DNA of 64,000 nt from Cristatella mucedo (GCA_009760855.2 WPIO01000036.1:3554501-3618500), one strand, 5' to 3'. Positions 12,590 to 23,764 are shown, numbered from the stretch's first letter. Program-made: numbers and translations. The notes: generated by a model from the sequence alone, not told the origin.

Positions 12590-13435
12590 TGTCAGATCAG
12601 CATGTCAGTATGGTAAGTGACAACATCCTCAGTGTCTGCATGCATAAGTGTACAAAGCACAATTCACGGGGAAGCAGTGAACGCTGTGAGGAACGAATGG
12701 GGCTTTAGCTTCTTTTTAAATGTCTCTGAGTCAGGGTATGTCGTGATGTTAGTCGGGAGTGAGGTCAAGACTTTAGAAGCATGCGAACTAAAGGCACGGT
12801 CTCCAAAGGATTTGAAGTTGGTGAGAGGCGCAGCTAAACGACATGAGTCAGAAGAGCAGGTGGTGCGATGTCTATCTGAATGGGAAGTACTTCGGGTAGG
12901 TGGGCTGTATGAAAGAGAATAAAGAAACCTATGAGCGAGTGACAAAATCTTGAATTTGATGCGTTGCTTGACTGGGAGTCAGACAAGGTCGGCGAGAAGT
13001 GGTATCACGTGATAACTGCGACGTTAACGACAGACTAGCTTAACTGCTGAATTTTTCGGTAGTGAGTGCCTTATTGCACTGACCGGTAGACCAGCAAGCA
13101 GTGAGTTACAGATGTCGAGGAGGTACGTCAAAAATGCGTGGACCAGCTTGAATGTGATATTCCTGCCTAAGTAAGCCCACATTTGACAGTGGAGCTGAAT
13201 TGGTCATCTAGCGAAAGCACACTTTGGAAAGCGGCACCTCGAGACTTCGTGCAGATGCTAAAGGATAAACTCCGGCCGAGCCAATTTTAAAGGATAAGAA
13301 TTTTCCAATTTTGCGTCAAACTTGGTTTGCCCCAACTAGAATTCGGGCTTTATTGTTATTCAATATGAAAAAAAATGTACTACCATCCAAGTGCGAATGT
13401 CAGCAATACATGCAGCGGGGAGTTACGCGTGAGAT
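12590..13435 (-). mobile_element. LINE-A fragment, degraded C-terminus
   Basis: The antisense sequence can be followed from the 3'UTR (GTCTGCATGCATAAG) through the C-terminal coding part (KSFGDRAFSSHASK) to the region before LNDDK. There are many indels. Confidence 0.75.
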
Positions 13436-13439
13436 AAAC

Positions 13440-14310
13440 TCTCGCTGTTGAAATTGAGCATGCAATTTCTAGAGTTTCACGTGTTAAGGAGCTTAAAAGG
13501 GTTGTTCAAAGGGTGGCCATGGCATTCCAGCCGCTTGAGCTCTCTGCTCTGCGACCTACCTTTACCATCTTTACTACTGCCAGAAGGGAGGACGCGAGCT
13601 AGCTTTACTACTGCCCATAGTGACCGGGTTCGGAGCTTCCTGCTCTCGTCCCAGCTGTGCCGGAGTTTTGTAAACGATGCACATTAATATGCAGAATGAT
13701 ATATCCGTGACTCTTCGTGGGAACATAATAGGTAGTCAATATAAATTGTAAAGATGGCAGCACATCCGTACGTTCCGCACGCTTAACTCAGTGCTGATTC
13801 GCTACCCAATGCTGACAAATAAGTTTCATAAAATGAAATTTGTATTCTTTTTATACAAAAATTGTCAAATATTATTTTAGAATATGTTTCAATTTTTTCT
13901 CTTTACTGATTTTGCTCCATTAAACTAAGAACTATAAGCCTAGCAATCGGCAGGAGCGAGCTCAACACCTAGACTATAGGACATTCAGTCCCGCCTTCCA
14001 AAGGAAAGTTTACCATTGCCTTACTTTTTTCGCGTTGGTCTTTATAAAAAGACAGAGGAGATAAATTGGCTAAACTAGGGCTAATTTTTGAGGAAGGGTT
14101 TATATTACGAGAATCCTGAAAAAATCATGATAGGACTTATTTTCCAGTTAGGTCTTATTTTAGAAGAAATGGGGCAGTATAATCGTAGTAAGTCTTTGGC
14201 GTAGCACCTCAAGAGAACTAAGAGGAATGAAAGAGTTTCAGATTTGGCGTCCTTCTCAGTAACGACAAGTTAGCCGTTCTAGTTTCTCTTACGCTAGCCT
14301 CAGGTTATGT
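13440..14310. other. No recognisable feature
   Basis: Neither a family match nor a clear tandem repeat is seen. A short plus-strand frame (13448-13687) has no recognisable content. Confidence 0.4.
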
Positions 14311-15050
14311 CTCTACAGGTCTATAATATTAGCCAAGTCTGCCTACTTTTGGCTACATAACATTGCTAAAATTCGGACTTGTGTAGACAGGTATACTACA
14401 TCCAAATTAATCCATACATTTGTGACGTCCCGTCTCGACTGCTGTAACTCACTGCTTGCTGGCCTCCCTGCGTGTGCAATCAGGCGCTTACAGTTGGTGC
14501 AGAACTCCATCTCGGCTCGCCTGTCGTGGGCGTCGCAAATGCCACATCGCACCACTTCTTGCCGACCTGCGCTGGCTCCCAATCAGGCAACGCGTCGACA
14601 TCGAGGTCCTCTCGCTTACTTTTAGGTCCGTTTATTCTCTGGCGATCAGAACTGCTGCCCAACCAGGCGAAGAACCGTACAACTCAATGTTCTGACTCGA
14701 ATTGTTTAACCATACCTCGTACGAACCTCAAAACTGTTGGAGACCGTGCCTGTAGTTCGTATGCTTCCATGAACTCACTACTGACGCATGTCACAGCGTC
14801 CCCTGACATGACGACATGTAAAAAGAAACTTAAAACGCAGCAGTTTATTACATTTACATGTACATTATTAGCATTTGGTGGGTCTTTGTGATTCGTCCTT
14901 CGTGTGAATGTACCTGCTTACACTATGCGTGCTGCTTGCGGTTGCTACCCCGAATCATTTGGTAATGCTTTCTATAAAGCTCTGTAAAGTGCCTAGAAAG
15001 AGATTCAGCTCTCTGAGGGCGCTATACAAATGTATTATTATTATTATTAC
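14310..15050 (+). mobile_element. LINE-A2 fragment with 3' tail
   Basis: Starts at the coding segment for SAYF-LHNIAKIRTC and runs through the C-terminus (VTSRLDCCNSLLAGLPACAIRRLQ) to the 3'UTR and the A2-type tail (GTGCCTAGAAAGAGATTCAG, GGGCGCTATACAAATG, ATTATTATTATTATTA). The reading frame is broken several times. Confidence 0.85.
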
Positions 15051-15059
15051 GTCCAGGCA

Positions 15060-15734
15060 CGAAACAGCCTGCTGCAAGAATGTGGTTTCTCATTGTGAAT
15101 ACCCTGGCGTTTTGTGGCCCTTGTATGTGTACGTTGCCGAGCAATATATAGCCCTTTTGATTCCAGAAACCTTTTCCAGATGCGGATTTATGGCCAGGCC
15201 CGTCGAGGAGGATTCACGGCCAATGTTTGAATACGTATTAGGGTCAAGGTCGCATGGCTGAAGAATGAACAGTAACCCGCCCAGTAGAGGGTAGCCTGCG
15301 ATTTCCGCTTCGTCGCCGTTACTTCAGCAGGATTTACTTTTTCGTGTACGTTTGGACGACAAGCTGGATGTTTGGCCATAGAGAAGCATCCCGGCGTCCT
15401 GACGATATCCGCCTCGTCGCTAAGCGTAAATCGACGCGCTCTATTTCGCATCAATGGACCGGATAGTTGCGTGCAACTTCGTATGTCAGCTCGCGTACTT
15501 CACTCCGAGCTGCCAGCCGCAGGCAAAAGCGCAGGAAATCGAAGGAGCGGCAATCAGCCACCGCAGAGCGCTCAGCCCGAGACGCGACCCTTCGCTTGGC
15601 CGCCCGCGCCGAACGGAAGTAGATCTCGATCAGTGAGAAATTACACCCATCCCATGCTGCTACCGGCAATCAGACGTGAGTCGGAAGGCGGGTTAAAGGA
15701 AGTCGTCTTAGGATAGAGGGATGCACTTAAGGAG
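15060..15734. other. No recognisable feature
   Basis: Moderately GC-rich sequence with short overlapping frames on both strands and no family resemblance. Confidence 0.4.
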
Positions 15735-15754
15735 GATGGGAGCGAGAGAGAGCT

Positions 15755-15789
<35 letters not shown>

Positions 15790-15814
15790 TCGACGGACGG
15801 ACGGACAGACAGAC

Positions 15815-15891
<77 letters not shown>

Positions 15892-15935
15892 GAGAGAGAG
15901 AGAGAGAGGAGAGACTGAGAGAGAGAAGAGAGAGA

Positions 15936-15968
<33 letters not shown>

Positions 15969-15986
15969 TGAGAGAGAGAGAAGAGT

Positions 15987-16018
<32 letters not shown>

Positions 16019-16040
16019 TGGACGGACAGACCGACAGATT

Positions 16041-16095
<55 letters not shown>
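15735..16095 (+). repeat. (GA)n with GACA and GACG blocks
   Basis: About 360 bases of purine-rich repeat. CAGA and GACGGACG blocks are seen at 15778-15814 and again at 15999-16036, so the ends of the tract mirror each other. The open frames on the minus strand come from the repeat. Confidence 0.95.
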
Positions 16096-16097
<2 letters not shown>

Positions 16098-16512
16098 AAC
16101 ATATTCGCCCCGCCCCATATCCCCGTCAGCATTTCGCAAGAGGCGATGCAAATGAAAGCGACCGGAGAGTAGTCAAAAAACGGGGTTCTCTATGTCACCG
16201 ACGCCACTGACTTTTCTCTGCAGCAAGTCGATTAAAACTAAAGCAGCCCGGTTGGCGTGAGCGGGCAGGCGTACTCTTTTCTATCGCCGGTCGCTCCTCG
16301 AAGACAACGTACGTCCTCTGCGAAGCGGCGCTGCTCGGCCGCGGCGGCGGCGGCTGCGCCAGGCCAGCCCGTGCGCTCCTCGTCCGACCGTCTTTAATTG
16401 ATGGATGAGCGTCCAGTCAGTGGGAGCGCAGCCGCGATCAGCCAGCGAAGCGGAAGCCCGCGGCGAGCCAGGAGAACGCCCCCAGCGTCGAGGGGGCGTG
16501 GTTCCAGCCGCC

Positions 16513-16520
16513 TGACGTCA
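16513..16520. promoter_or_regulatory. CRE-type palindrome TGACGTCA
   Basis: A perfect match to the CREB/ATF consensus, within the CpG-rich region 1.7 kb before the likely start codon. Confidence 0.5.
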
Positions 16521-17131
16521 TGCACGCGGACTTGGCAACGCCGCCCCGCCGTTTTCTCTCGGACCCGTGCCCAGGCGAGAATGGCGCCGACGCCGCTCTC
16601 TCGGCTTGTTGAGCGTTAGCGCCCGAGGAGCGCGGAGGCTTGAGGTGCGTAGGAGCTTGCGTTGGCCGACGTGACCTCGGACGCTCGCGCGGCTGCCGCG
16701 ACCGCCGGCTCGGCCAGCCACCTACCGGACGCCGAACGGCCGGCGGCCGAGGTGCCGCAGAGCAAGCAAGTATGCTTGCGTTTGCCAGACGATCGGACCC
16801 GCGAGGCCGCGGTGACGGAGGCGGCGGCGGCGAGCCGCCGCCTAGCCGCAGCTTCGCTGGCGACTGGTACCGGGGGGGGGGGTTGGGCCTGGGCCTCGTC
16901 GAGCGTTGGACGCTTAACTTCCTTGATAGCAGCGCCGACTTCTGGTTTCCGGCAGATCGTCAGCTACCCCATCCCGTTCATATTCGCCGAGGCCTGTCCT
17001 CCCCCAACTTGTCTGGCTGGCGGCGGAGCACGTGGGCCAAGGCTCGTGAGCTAGCCGTCGCAGCCGTCGCGGGCCGGCCGCTGTCGTGGCGCCCCTTTGT
17101 CGCGTTTGCCCGGTAATCCGCACGGCAAGGC

Positions 17132-17153
17132 GGGGGGGGGGGGGGGGGGGGGG
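17132..17153 (+). repeat. Run of 22 G
   Basis: An uninterrupted G tract followed by AGGGAGG, inside the CpG-rich promoter region; able in principle to form a G-quadruplex. Its length may be an assembly estimate. Confidence 0.8.
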
Positions 17154-17337
17154 AGGGAGGTCGCCCGCAGCCCTTTGACTAGGCTGAGAGACGACCGAAC
17201 CGCGATCCGCTCGCTCTGTGCTCGAGACGACGACGCGACTCGCGACTGGTCGCGAGTTCGGCGAACCTCTTCGAAGGAGCCGCAGGGCGGCGCTGGCTGT
17301 CGCATCCCCACGGCAGCTTCGTCTGTCAGCGAACGCC

Positions 17338-17358
17338 TGACGTCAGCCCATGACGTCA
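17338..17358. promoter_or_regulatory. Two CRE-type palindromes 13 bp apart
   Basis: TGACGTCA occurs at 17338-17345 and again at 17351-17358 with five bases between. Tandem CRE sites with spacing near one helical turn are typical of cAMP-responsive promoters. They lie about 0.9 kb before the start codon. Confidence 0.55.
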
Positions 17359-18085
17359 GCTAGCCCAAGGCCTGCCCTGTTTGCTTAGGTTGGCCGAGCA
17401 CCGTTCTTTGTGCAATTTTTGTCTGGTCTGCCTGGGTGTGGCTGCCGACGACTTTCAGCGGTGCTGAGTGCCTCGGCCAGTCGTCGGCTCGCAGGACGCT
17501 GCGGTCCCCACAGCTGGTGGCGCTGTCTGGCTGCCGCAGCTCTCGCTCGCTGGCTATGGTTTCCTCGAGCTCTCATGCCAGCCGCTCGGCTGGCGGTCCG
17601 GGGTCTTTTGTGTTTGTGCAGCCGGCCCACCATAGGACGGCATGACTGTCCAGCTAGATGGGGAGCCATCAGCAGAATAAAGCCATCGCGAGTAAGATTA
17701 GATAAGCGAGGGGACATGCCAGGCCGGAGCGAGTCGGCAGCGTGTGTGAAGATTGAACAACAGAGTCCTAGTCTCGACCCCTCGAGCCGGCGCAGCAACC
17801 TGCAGCTAGGCGGCAGCGGAGGCGGCTCGCTGTCGGCGGCAGCCATTGAGCTGTCTGGCTACAGCTGCCGGTGGCAGCCAGGCTGTGCTTGCTCCTTTAG
17901 GACAAGAGTGTGCCGGGTGGTGCTAGAGAGGCCCCTTAGAGCATGACACAAGATGGTGGTGCCTGCCAGCGTGCCAGCCTTCTCACGTGCGCCCTTCGTC
18001 TGCTTGCTGCGAGTCATGGCGTGACTGCTGCTGCCGCTGCTGCAGCAGTCATGCCACTGGTTTCACCTTGCCACGCTCTGGCCGC

Positions 18086-18174
18086 GTGAGTTTACCGGAC
18101 TTTCCGAGTTTGGTGCGTTCGGCCAAATCTTTTCTCCTCCTCATCCTCCTCTCATTTTCTTGTCTTTTCCTGCA
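18086..18174 (+). other. Possible short 5'UTR intron of the SLC45 gene
   Basis: A donor-like CCGC|GTGAGT is at 18086. A long pyrimidine tract (TCTTTTCTCC to TTTTCC) ends in TGCAG at 18170-18174. The acceptor is strong; the donor is one candidate, with TGAG|GTGCGT at 16645 as another. Either would place the start codon in the following exon. Confidence 0.4.
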
Positions 18175-18240
18175 GACTTCGCCGTCTTCGAGAGCTCGTT
18201 CGCTGTGACTCCGGGTCGGCTCGGAGACGTCGCTCGGGCC

Positions 18241-19794
18241 ATGGAGCTCAAGAGGACGGCCAGTCCCATCAGAGAGCTCAAGAGGACGGCCAGTCCGGCT
18301 CGCCTATCCAGCTTCACCACTGCCGATGGAGGCGGAGGCGGAAGCAGCAGCGGAAGCAGCGGCGGGGAGCGCGTCGTGCCCACCATCCAGCTGCTGCTGC
18401 TCAATGCTGCCGTGTTTGCCGTCGAGCTGAGCGCCACGGCCGTGTTCACCTACATACCTCCCATGCTGCTCAAGGCCGGCTTCGACGAGAAGCAGATGAG
18501 CTGGGTGATCGGCACGGGCCCGTTCGTCTGCCTGCTTGCTGTGCCGGCGATCGGCGCTGCGAGCGACCGCTGCACCGGCGGTGGGGGAGGCTGCTGCTGG
18601 CGGCTCGGCAAGCGGCTGCCGTTCATACTGGTGCTCTGCTCCGGCGCCCTGCTCTCTCTCGTCGCCATCCCCTACCTGGACGGTGTGGCCAATGCTGCAG
18701 CTGCCGCCGAGTCGACGTCGGCTTCGGAGGCAGATCACGCGAGCGCTTATGCGCGTCAGCGAATGGCAGCCGGCGCGCTGGCCGTGTTCGTCGTGCTGCT
18801 CGACTTCTGCAACCAGGCCTGCCTGACGCCGTGCGAGGCTTTCCTGTCCGACGTGACTCGGGGCACGAGCGTCCGCGACCGCGCCTTCAGCTTCTACTCG
18901 CTGCTGAGCAGCTTGGGCGGCTGTGTCGGCTATGCCATCACGGCCGTCAGCTGGGAGGCGACACCCATCGGCGCGCTGTTCGGCGACCAGGATCACTGCG
19001 TGTTCTCGCTCATCGTCATCATCTTTCTCGCCGCCATGCTGGCCACACTGCGCACGGCCTTCGGCCTCGTGCGCAGCAGGGACCCGGGCGGCGGCACCTC
19101 CTCGTCGGCGCTGACGTTGTCGTCGCCACCTCCGTCGCCCTATCCAATCAACGGGCAGCTCGCCGGCCTGATCGAGATGGGCGCCATGGGCTCGCTAAAG
19201 AACGGCATCGGCGGCGGGATGCCGCCGCCGCCGCCACCGGCAGAGTCTGCAGCAGCTGTAGCCGCCAGCGCTGCGCCGCGGCTGTGCGCGCTGGTGGCGC
19301 GCCTCTGCCGCTGGGCCTTGCTGCGTCCCCTGCGCACGCTGGCCGACATCGCCAACGAGCTGCTGCGAGTGCCGCTCGTTCTTCGGCGGCTCGTGTGCGC
19401 CAACTTTTGCGCGTGGGCCGCCATCATGACGTTCTTGCTGTTCTACACGGACTTCGTCGGCGAGGTGGCCTACGGCGGGTCGCCGCGAGAGCCCGTCGGC
19501 TCGGACGGGCGGCAGCGGTTCGACGAGGGCGTTCGCGTGGGCAGCGCTGGCCTGTTTCTGCACGCTGCCACGTCGGCGCTCGCGGCGGCCGCGATCGAGC
19601 GTCTGCAAGGCCGAGTCGGCCTGCGCTCCGTCTACCTGGGTGGCCTGCTCGTGTTCAGCGCCACCGTGGCCGTCATGGTGTTCGTGCGCAGCCCGGCCCT
19701 GCTCAACGTGCTGGCCGGCGTGACGGGCATCGCTTTTGCAGCGATCACGACGGTTCCCTTTTCCCTGGTGGGAATCTATCACGAGTGCAAAGAG
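18241..19794 (+). CDS. SLC45-family transporter (SLC45A3/prostein-like), first coding exon
   Basis: The start ATG at 18241 lies in a strong Kozak context (GGGCCATGG) and follows a splice acceptor at 18174. The frame is also open upstream, to an ATG at 18160, but that one lies in the pyrimidine tract of the presumed intron. The exon codes for 518 residues. A cytosolic N-tail with a duplicated RELKRTASP comes first, then TM1 (about 48-77) and the SLC45 motif-A region (GAASDR at 105-110, then RLGKRLPFIL with a tract of Gly and Cys between). Next are the LDFCNQACLTPCEAFLSD segment (188-204), a long loop rich in Ser, Pro and Gly (280-345), the signature FYTDFVGEVAYGG (401-413) and the last helices to VGIYHECKE. 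This order matches SLC45A3. Members of the family are twelve-helix major facilitator proteins, reported as proton-coupled sugar carriers; the substrate here is inferred only. The exon ends at GAG|GTGAGC in phase 0. Confidence 0.9.
18244..18297 (+). repeat. In-frame duplication coding ELKRTASP
   Basis: Bases 18244-18266 and 18274-18296 are identical (GAGCTCAAGAGGACGGCCAG, then TCC) with a 30-bp period. The result is two copies of ELKRTASP at residues 2-9 and 12-19 of the transporter. Confidence 0.95.
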
Positions 19795-19801
19795 GTGAGC
19801 A

Positions 19802-19890
19802 GTTGCTGCTTCTGCCGTTGCTGCCTCCGCCATCGCTGCCTCCGCCGTTGCTGCCTCTGCCGTTGCTGCCTCCGCAGTTGCTGCCTCCGA
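19802..19890 (+). repeat. 15-bp tandem repeat just inside the intron
   Basis: About six units related to TTGCTGCCTCCGCCG start seven bases after the donor site of the SLC45 intron. The coding frame stays open across them until 20010, so reading through the donor would add a Cys-rich tail. Confidence 0.8.
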
Positions 19891-20039
19891 AGTGTCGAGC
19901 ACCTTGTGAGTGGAGTGCCCTCCGTGAAGTGTCGAGTACCTTACGAGTCTCTCACTCGCTCGGCTGCCTCCCTCACAAACCTCGGCTCTTACCAACATGC
20001 GCACAGCTAGCTGCCCAAACGTGCTAGCGCCCTAGGCAT

Positions 20040-20925
20040 AGAACAGGAGGTCAAAGGCGAATTGCAAACGGAATCAATGTGTGGTGAAAATTAAGGTGCC
20101 GGCGATCGGCAATCTGTCGTTGGAGCCGGTTGCCCAACCCTAGCGTGCTAACCGTCACCGAACAACCGTCACCGAATCCTTTGCAGCAGCAGCACAGGGC
20201 GACAGCTACTTCCCTCCCTGGATGCATGCGACATCATGACGTGTATGCTGGTGGTTGTGTCCTCCTGTCCTTGCTGCCCTACTGTTGATTGGTGTGTAGT
20301 GTCTTGAGACGGCATCGAAGGTCACATTCGTGCTTGCTGCTGGCCCGCACGGTCGACTGGACGACACGGTGGCTGCTTGCAGCCTCTGCCACCGTGCCGG
20401 CATATCATGGAGGTGCTCTCCCCCACCGTTCTCCATCGGAGATTCGAATGCCGAATGCGAGCAAGCAACAAGCGATTTCATCGTGGCACGTGGCACTGCG
20501 GCCTCCCCGGACGCGTGATGCATGGTGACAAGGCGGCAGGAGGGCAGGCTTTGTGCCCCAGCGTACCGACATCGTTTGATCCTGGAGGAGCTTGCTGCCG
20601 TTTACTGCGCACGCGCCGCGCCCCCCCCCCCCCCGAAGCCGACCCAGGCAGGGAATCGTGTCCAGGCTCCTGGCTCGGTCAGACTTTGTGCTTTTGTGCG
20701 CGATCGCTCCTATGATTCGCTCGAGCACTTTACGCTCCTCGTGCAGTGAATCGGCCACGCTTCATCGATTCGTTGCAAAGTTTCATTTGAACCTGTCACG
20801 TGACCGCTCGCGCTCACTTGATGTTTACTAAGGCTTAGGCTGCTCTTAAGAGCAGATGGATGGGCGTGGTGACACCTCACTGATCTGCTTTCACTTCTAC
20901 CAGTGAGACGCCATCGTCTGCCTCT
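20040..20925. other. Intron segment without recognisable element
   Basis: Moderately GC-rich; contains a C run at about 20617-20632. Overlapping frames on both strands do not resemble proteins. Confidence 0.5.
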
Positions 20926-21141
<216 letters not shown>

Positions 21142-21145
21142 GTCT

Positions 21146-21290
21146 TGCTCAGCTGGTTTGGTCCAGCGCTTAAGGTGCTCGCCCCGACCAAGGTCTGGCT
21201 GAGGTCGTGGGCTCGAGCCCGAGGCACATGCGAAGCGCCTGAATAGAGATTAAGTTCTCTTGGGGCGCTATACAAATGAATTATATTTCT
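21146..21290 (+). mobile_element. SINE-1, near-complete
   Basis: The copy starts with AGCTGGTTTGG and a box A-like part (TGGTCCAGCGCTTAAGGTGC), then box B-like GGGCTCGAGCCC. It ends with the LINE-like tail: GCGCCTGAATAGAGATTAAG, TTCTCTTGGGGCGC and TATACAAATGAATTATAT. It is a good reference for the family. Confidence 0.9.
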
Positions 21291-21302
21291 ATTGAGATTT
21301 TT

Positions 21303-21319
21303 GCCCCCCCCCCCCCCCG
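21303..21319 (+). repeat. C run, 17 bases
   Basis: Homopolymer between a SINE-1 tail and a LINE-B fragment. Confidence 0.85.
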
Positions 21320-21344
21320 AGTGAGGTTTTCATTTGGCATTTTT

Positions 21345-21800
21345 TGATCGCTTGCAAGCAGAGTTACATTCTTAAGCTGAGCCACAAGGCCAGCCATGAC
21401 TTGGCTCCCCCATACCTAGCTGAACTGCTGCACCAGTTTCAGCCTCTTCTCACCCCTAGGTCCTGTGTGGACAATAAATTAGCTGTTCTATTCCTCCGCT
21501 TAAAGACCATTGGCGACAGAAGCTTTGTTCTGCAGGTCCTAGACTGTGGAACTTGTTCTCACAGTTCTTACACAACGACAATTACTGTCCTGCTGCCGAG
21601 TATGGCTCATCCTTTTCAGCGGTCCAGAGCTGCTACTTCCATGCTACTCACTACCTCAACTGATCACCTGACTTTGCTATGCTTCGCATTTTCTCCTTGT
21701 TGCGTGGGATGAAGTCTTTTGGCTACCAAATAACGTCCGAAAGCCGCTCAGGCTGTGAGTGCGCACTATACAAAACTCTCCTGCATAACACCCGAGGCAT
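21345..21800 (+). mobile_element. LINE-B fragment, C-terminus and 3'UTR
   Basis: The frame begins with LKLSHKASHDLAPPYLAELL, as in the LINE-B copy at 31618-31830. The 3'UTR follows (TGCTACTTCCATGCTACTCA, GGCTGTGAGTGCG, ACTCTCCTGCATAACACCC). The final terminal repeat is not evident. Confidence 0.85.
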
Positions 21801-22860
21801 GAGTCACTATCTCTACTCAGTAGGCCGTGTGTTGCCCTGTCTACAAGGCCTCCTGCAAGCAGCTCTAGCTAGGCCTGCTTAGCTACCAACAGTGTGTAGT
21901 TACCTCCACCTGCCTCCAAGGCCGCTGTAAATGAGGGGCCTGCCGACAGTCGCTCCTCTCTTTGCTAGGTGGTAGTTGCTAGGCTGCACTCACAGACAAG
22001 CTTTGTATTCGCCTCATTTAGTGCCTGCGGTCCATAATGGGCCACCAGTGTGTCACTCGTGTTGGCGCCTATTGTTGGAGTCGGTGTTGAAATAGGCCGA
22101 GGTATGACGCATTGGTTGCTGCTCAAAGATTGGGTGTGGGTCACTCAACTGTGCCAGGGGCTCCATCTGCAGCTACCGTCGATGGAGCCACGCCCGGCCA
22201 CGTCTGCTACTGCTGCTGCTATGTGCAGCCGCTGCTATGTGCAGCCGCTGCTGTGTGCAGGAAATCATATGGCGGCAGAAAATGCTTAACGGATTCATTC
22301 GACCGCATCCCGTTAGCTGGCGGCATCATTGTTAGCCGCACTGCGCCTTCTCCTGGTTGCTGCTTCAAACCCTGACAGCCAGTAGGCCGTCCATAGTCAT
22401 GAGGGAGCCGTGACTTATCTGCATTCCCACAGTCCGCTCACTGGGAAAAAGTACGGATCGGCTGATTCAGCTGCAGCCACACTTCAGTCAGAGGCAGAGC
22501 TTGCTGCATGCAACCCCTTGCAAACCGCTGCTACTGCTAGACTTGAGCATCAGACCCGGTTCATGTTGGCACACTACTGCTAAGCCAAGGTGTGTCGGCT
22601 AAAGCATTAGTGTTGCTTAATTGGCAACCAGATGTGTATATAGTGCTGCGATCCCCCTGGTTGGTGCTATCATTGCGCTCTGCCGGACAGAAAGCCTAGA
22701 GCGTCTTTCTGTCCGAGGCCAAAGCCGCCGGCCACTTCTATTGCCGCTGCGTCTGGCATTGTGCTCAGTTCTTGCCTTTTCCCACCAAGGTCAAGTTGCA
22801 GATAGAGCTGGACACGTGGCTGCTTGTTGCACTACTTAGTGCATCGATGGACTTGTGAAC
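21801..22860. other. Intron segment, little recognised
   Basis: Three 15-bp units of CTATGTGCAGCCGCTG type at about 22217-22261 are the only structure seen. Confidence 0.5.
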
Positions 22861-22865
22861 AGTGC

Positions 22866-23010
22866 ATGCCGCAATGGTTTGGCCCAGAGGTAAAGGTGCT
22901 TGCTCCGACCAACATCTGACCGAGGTCCTGAGCTCAAGCCCTTGTGGCATATGTGAAGTGCCTGAATAGAGATTAAGTTCTCTTTGGGCGCTATACAAAT
23001 GAGTTACATT
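22866..23010 (+). mobile_element. SINE-1
   Basis: Diverged tRNA-like head (GGTTTGGCCCAGAGGTAAAGG) and conserved tail (GAATAGAGATTAAGTTCTCT, GGGCGCTATACAAATGAG). It faces the next copy tail to tail. Confidence 0.85.
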
Positions 23011-23059
23011 TATCCGCGAGCGAGTGCACGTGCAGGAGAATTATATCTCGCCTCTCTAA

Positions 23060-23201
23060 AATAAAATATAATTCATTTATATAGCGCCCCAAGAGAACTT
23101 AATTCAGGTGCTTCACGTAGTATGCCTCGGGGCTCGAGCCCACGACCTCAGTCAGACCTCGGTCGGGGCGAGCACCTTAACCGCTAGACCAAACCAGCTC
23201 T
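23060..23201 (-). mobile_element. SINE-1
   Basis: Antisense copy with the full head (GAGCTGGTTTGGTCTAGCGG on the minus strand) and tail. Its 5' end directly abuts a CT tract. Confidence 0.9.
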
Positions 23202-23612
<411 letters not shown>

Positions 23613-23621
23613 ATATATATA

Positions 23622-23755
23622 TAATTCATTTGTATAGCGCCCCAAGAGAACTTACTCTCTATTCAGGGGCTTCACATATGCCACAGGGCTCGAGCCCACG
23701 ACGACCTCAGCCAGACCTTGGTCGGGGTGAGCACCTTAACCACTGTACCTAACCA
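23622..23755 (-). mobile_element. SINE-1
   Basis: Antisense copy, tail to tail with the copy at 23516-23612 and separated from it only by a short TA run. The head is mutated near the box A part (CACTGTACCTAACCAG). Confidence 0.9.
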
Positions 23756-23760
23756 GAAAA

Positions 23761-23764
<4 letters not shown>

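Larger units (their letters stand above)
16280..18170 (+). promoter_or_regulatory. CpG-rich promoter region of the SLC45 gene
   Basis: By eye this stretch is much richer in GC and CpG than its surroundings. It ends where the first coding exon of the SLC45 gene begins. It holds three perfect TGACGTCA palindromes (listed separately) and two long G runs, and I see no TATA box that stands out. A CpG island with CRE-type sites is a common promoter form in animals. Several open frames cross it (for example 17410-17946) but none resembles a protein; they are explained by high GC. The transcription start is not determined. Confidence 0.6.

Noticed and set aside
15735-16095. Possible telomere-like or satellite array
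   Set aside because: Irregular GA, CAGA and GACG composition; no TTAGGG-type units.
17410-17946. 178-codon frame starting MQFLSGLPGCG before the transporter
   Set aside because: No family resemblance, lies in a CpG-rich promoter region and is overlapped by frames on the other strand.
18831-20027. 398-codon Arg/Ala-rich plus frame, and the long minus frames across 18.3-20.0 kb
   Set aside because: Shadow frames of the GC-rich SLC45 exon, whose own frame encodes a recognisable twelve-helix transporter.
21146-21230. Candidate tRNA gene in the SLC45 intron
   Set aside because: It is one of about eleven copies of a tRNA-derived SINE with a LINE-like tail.
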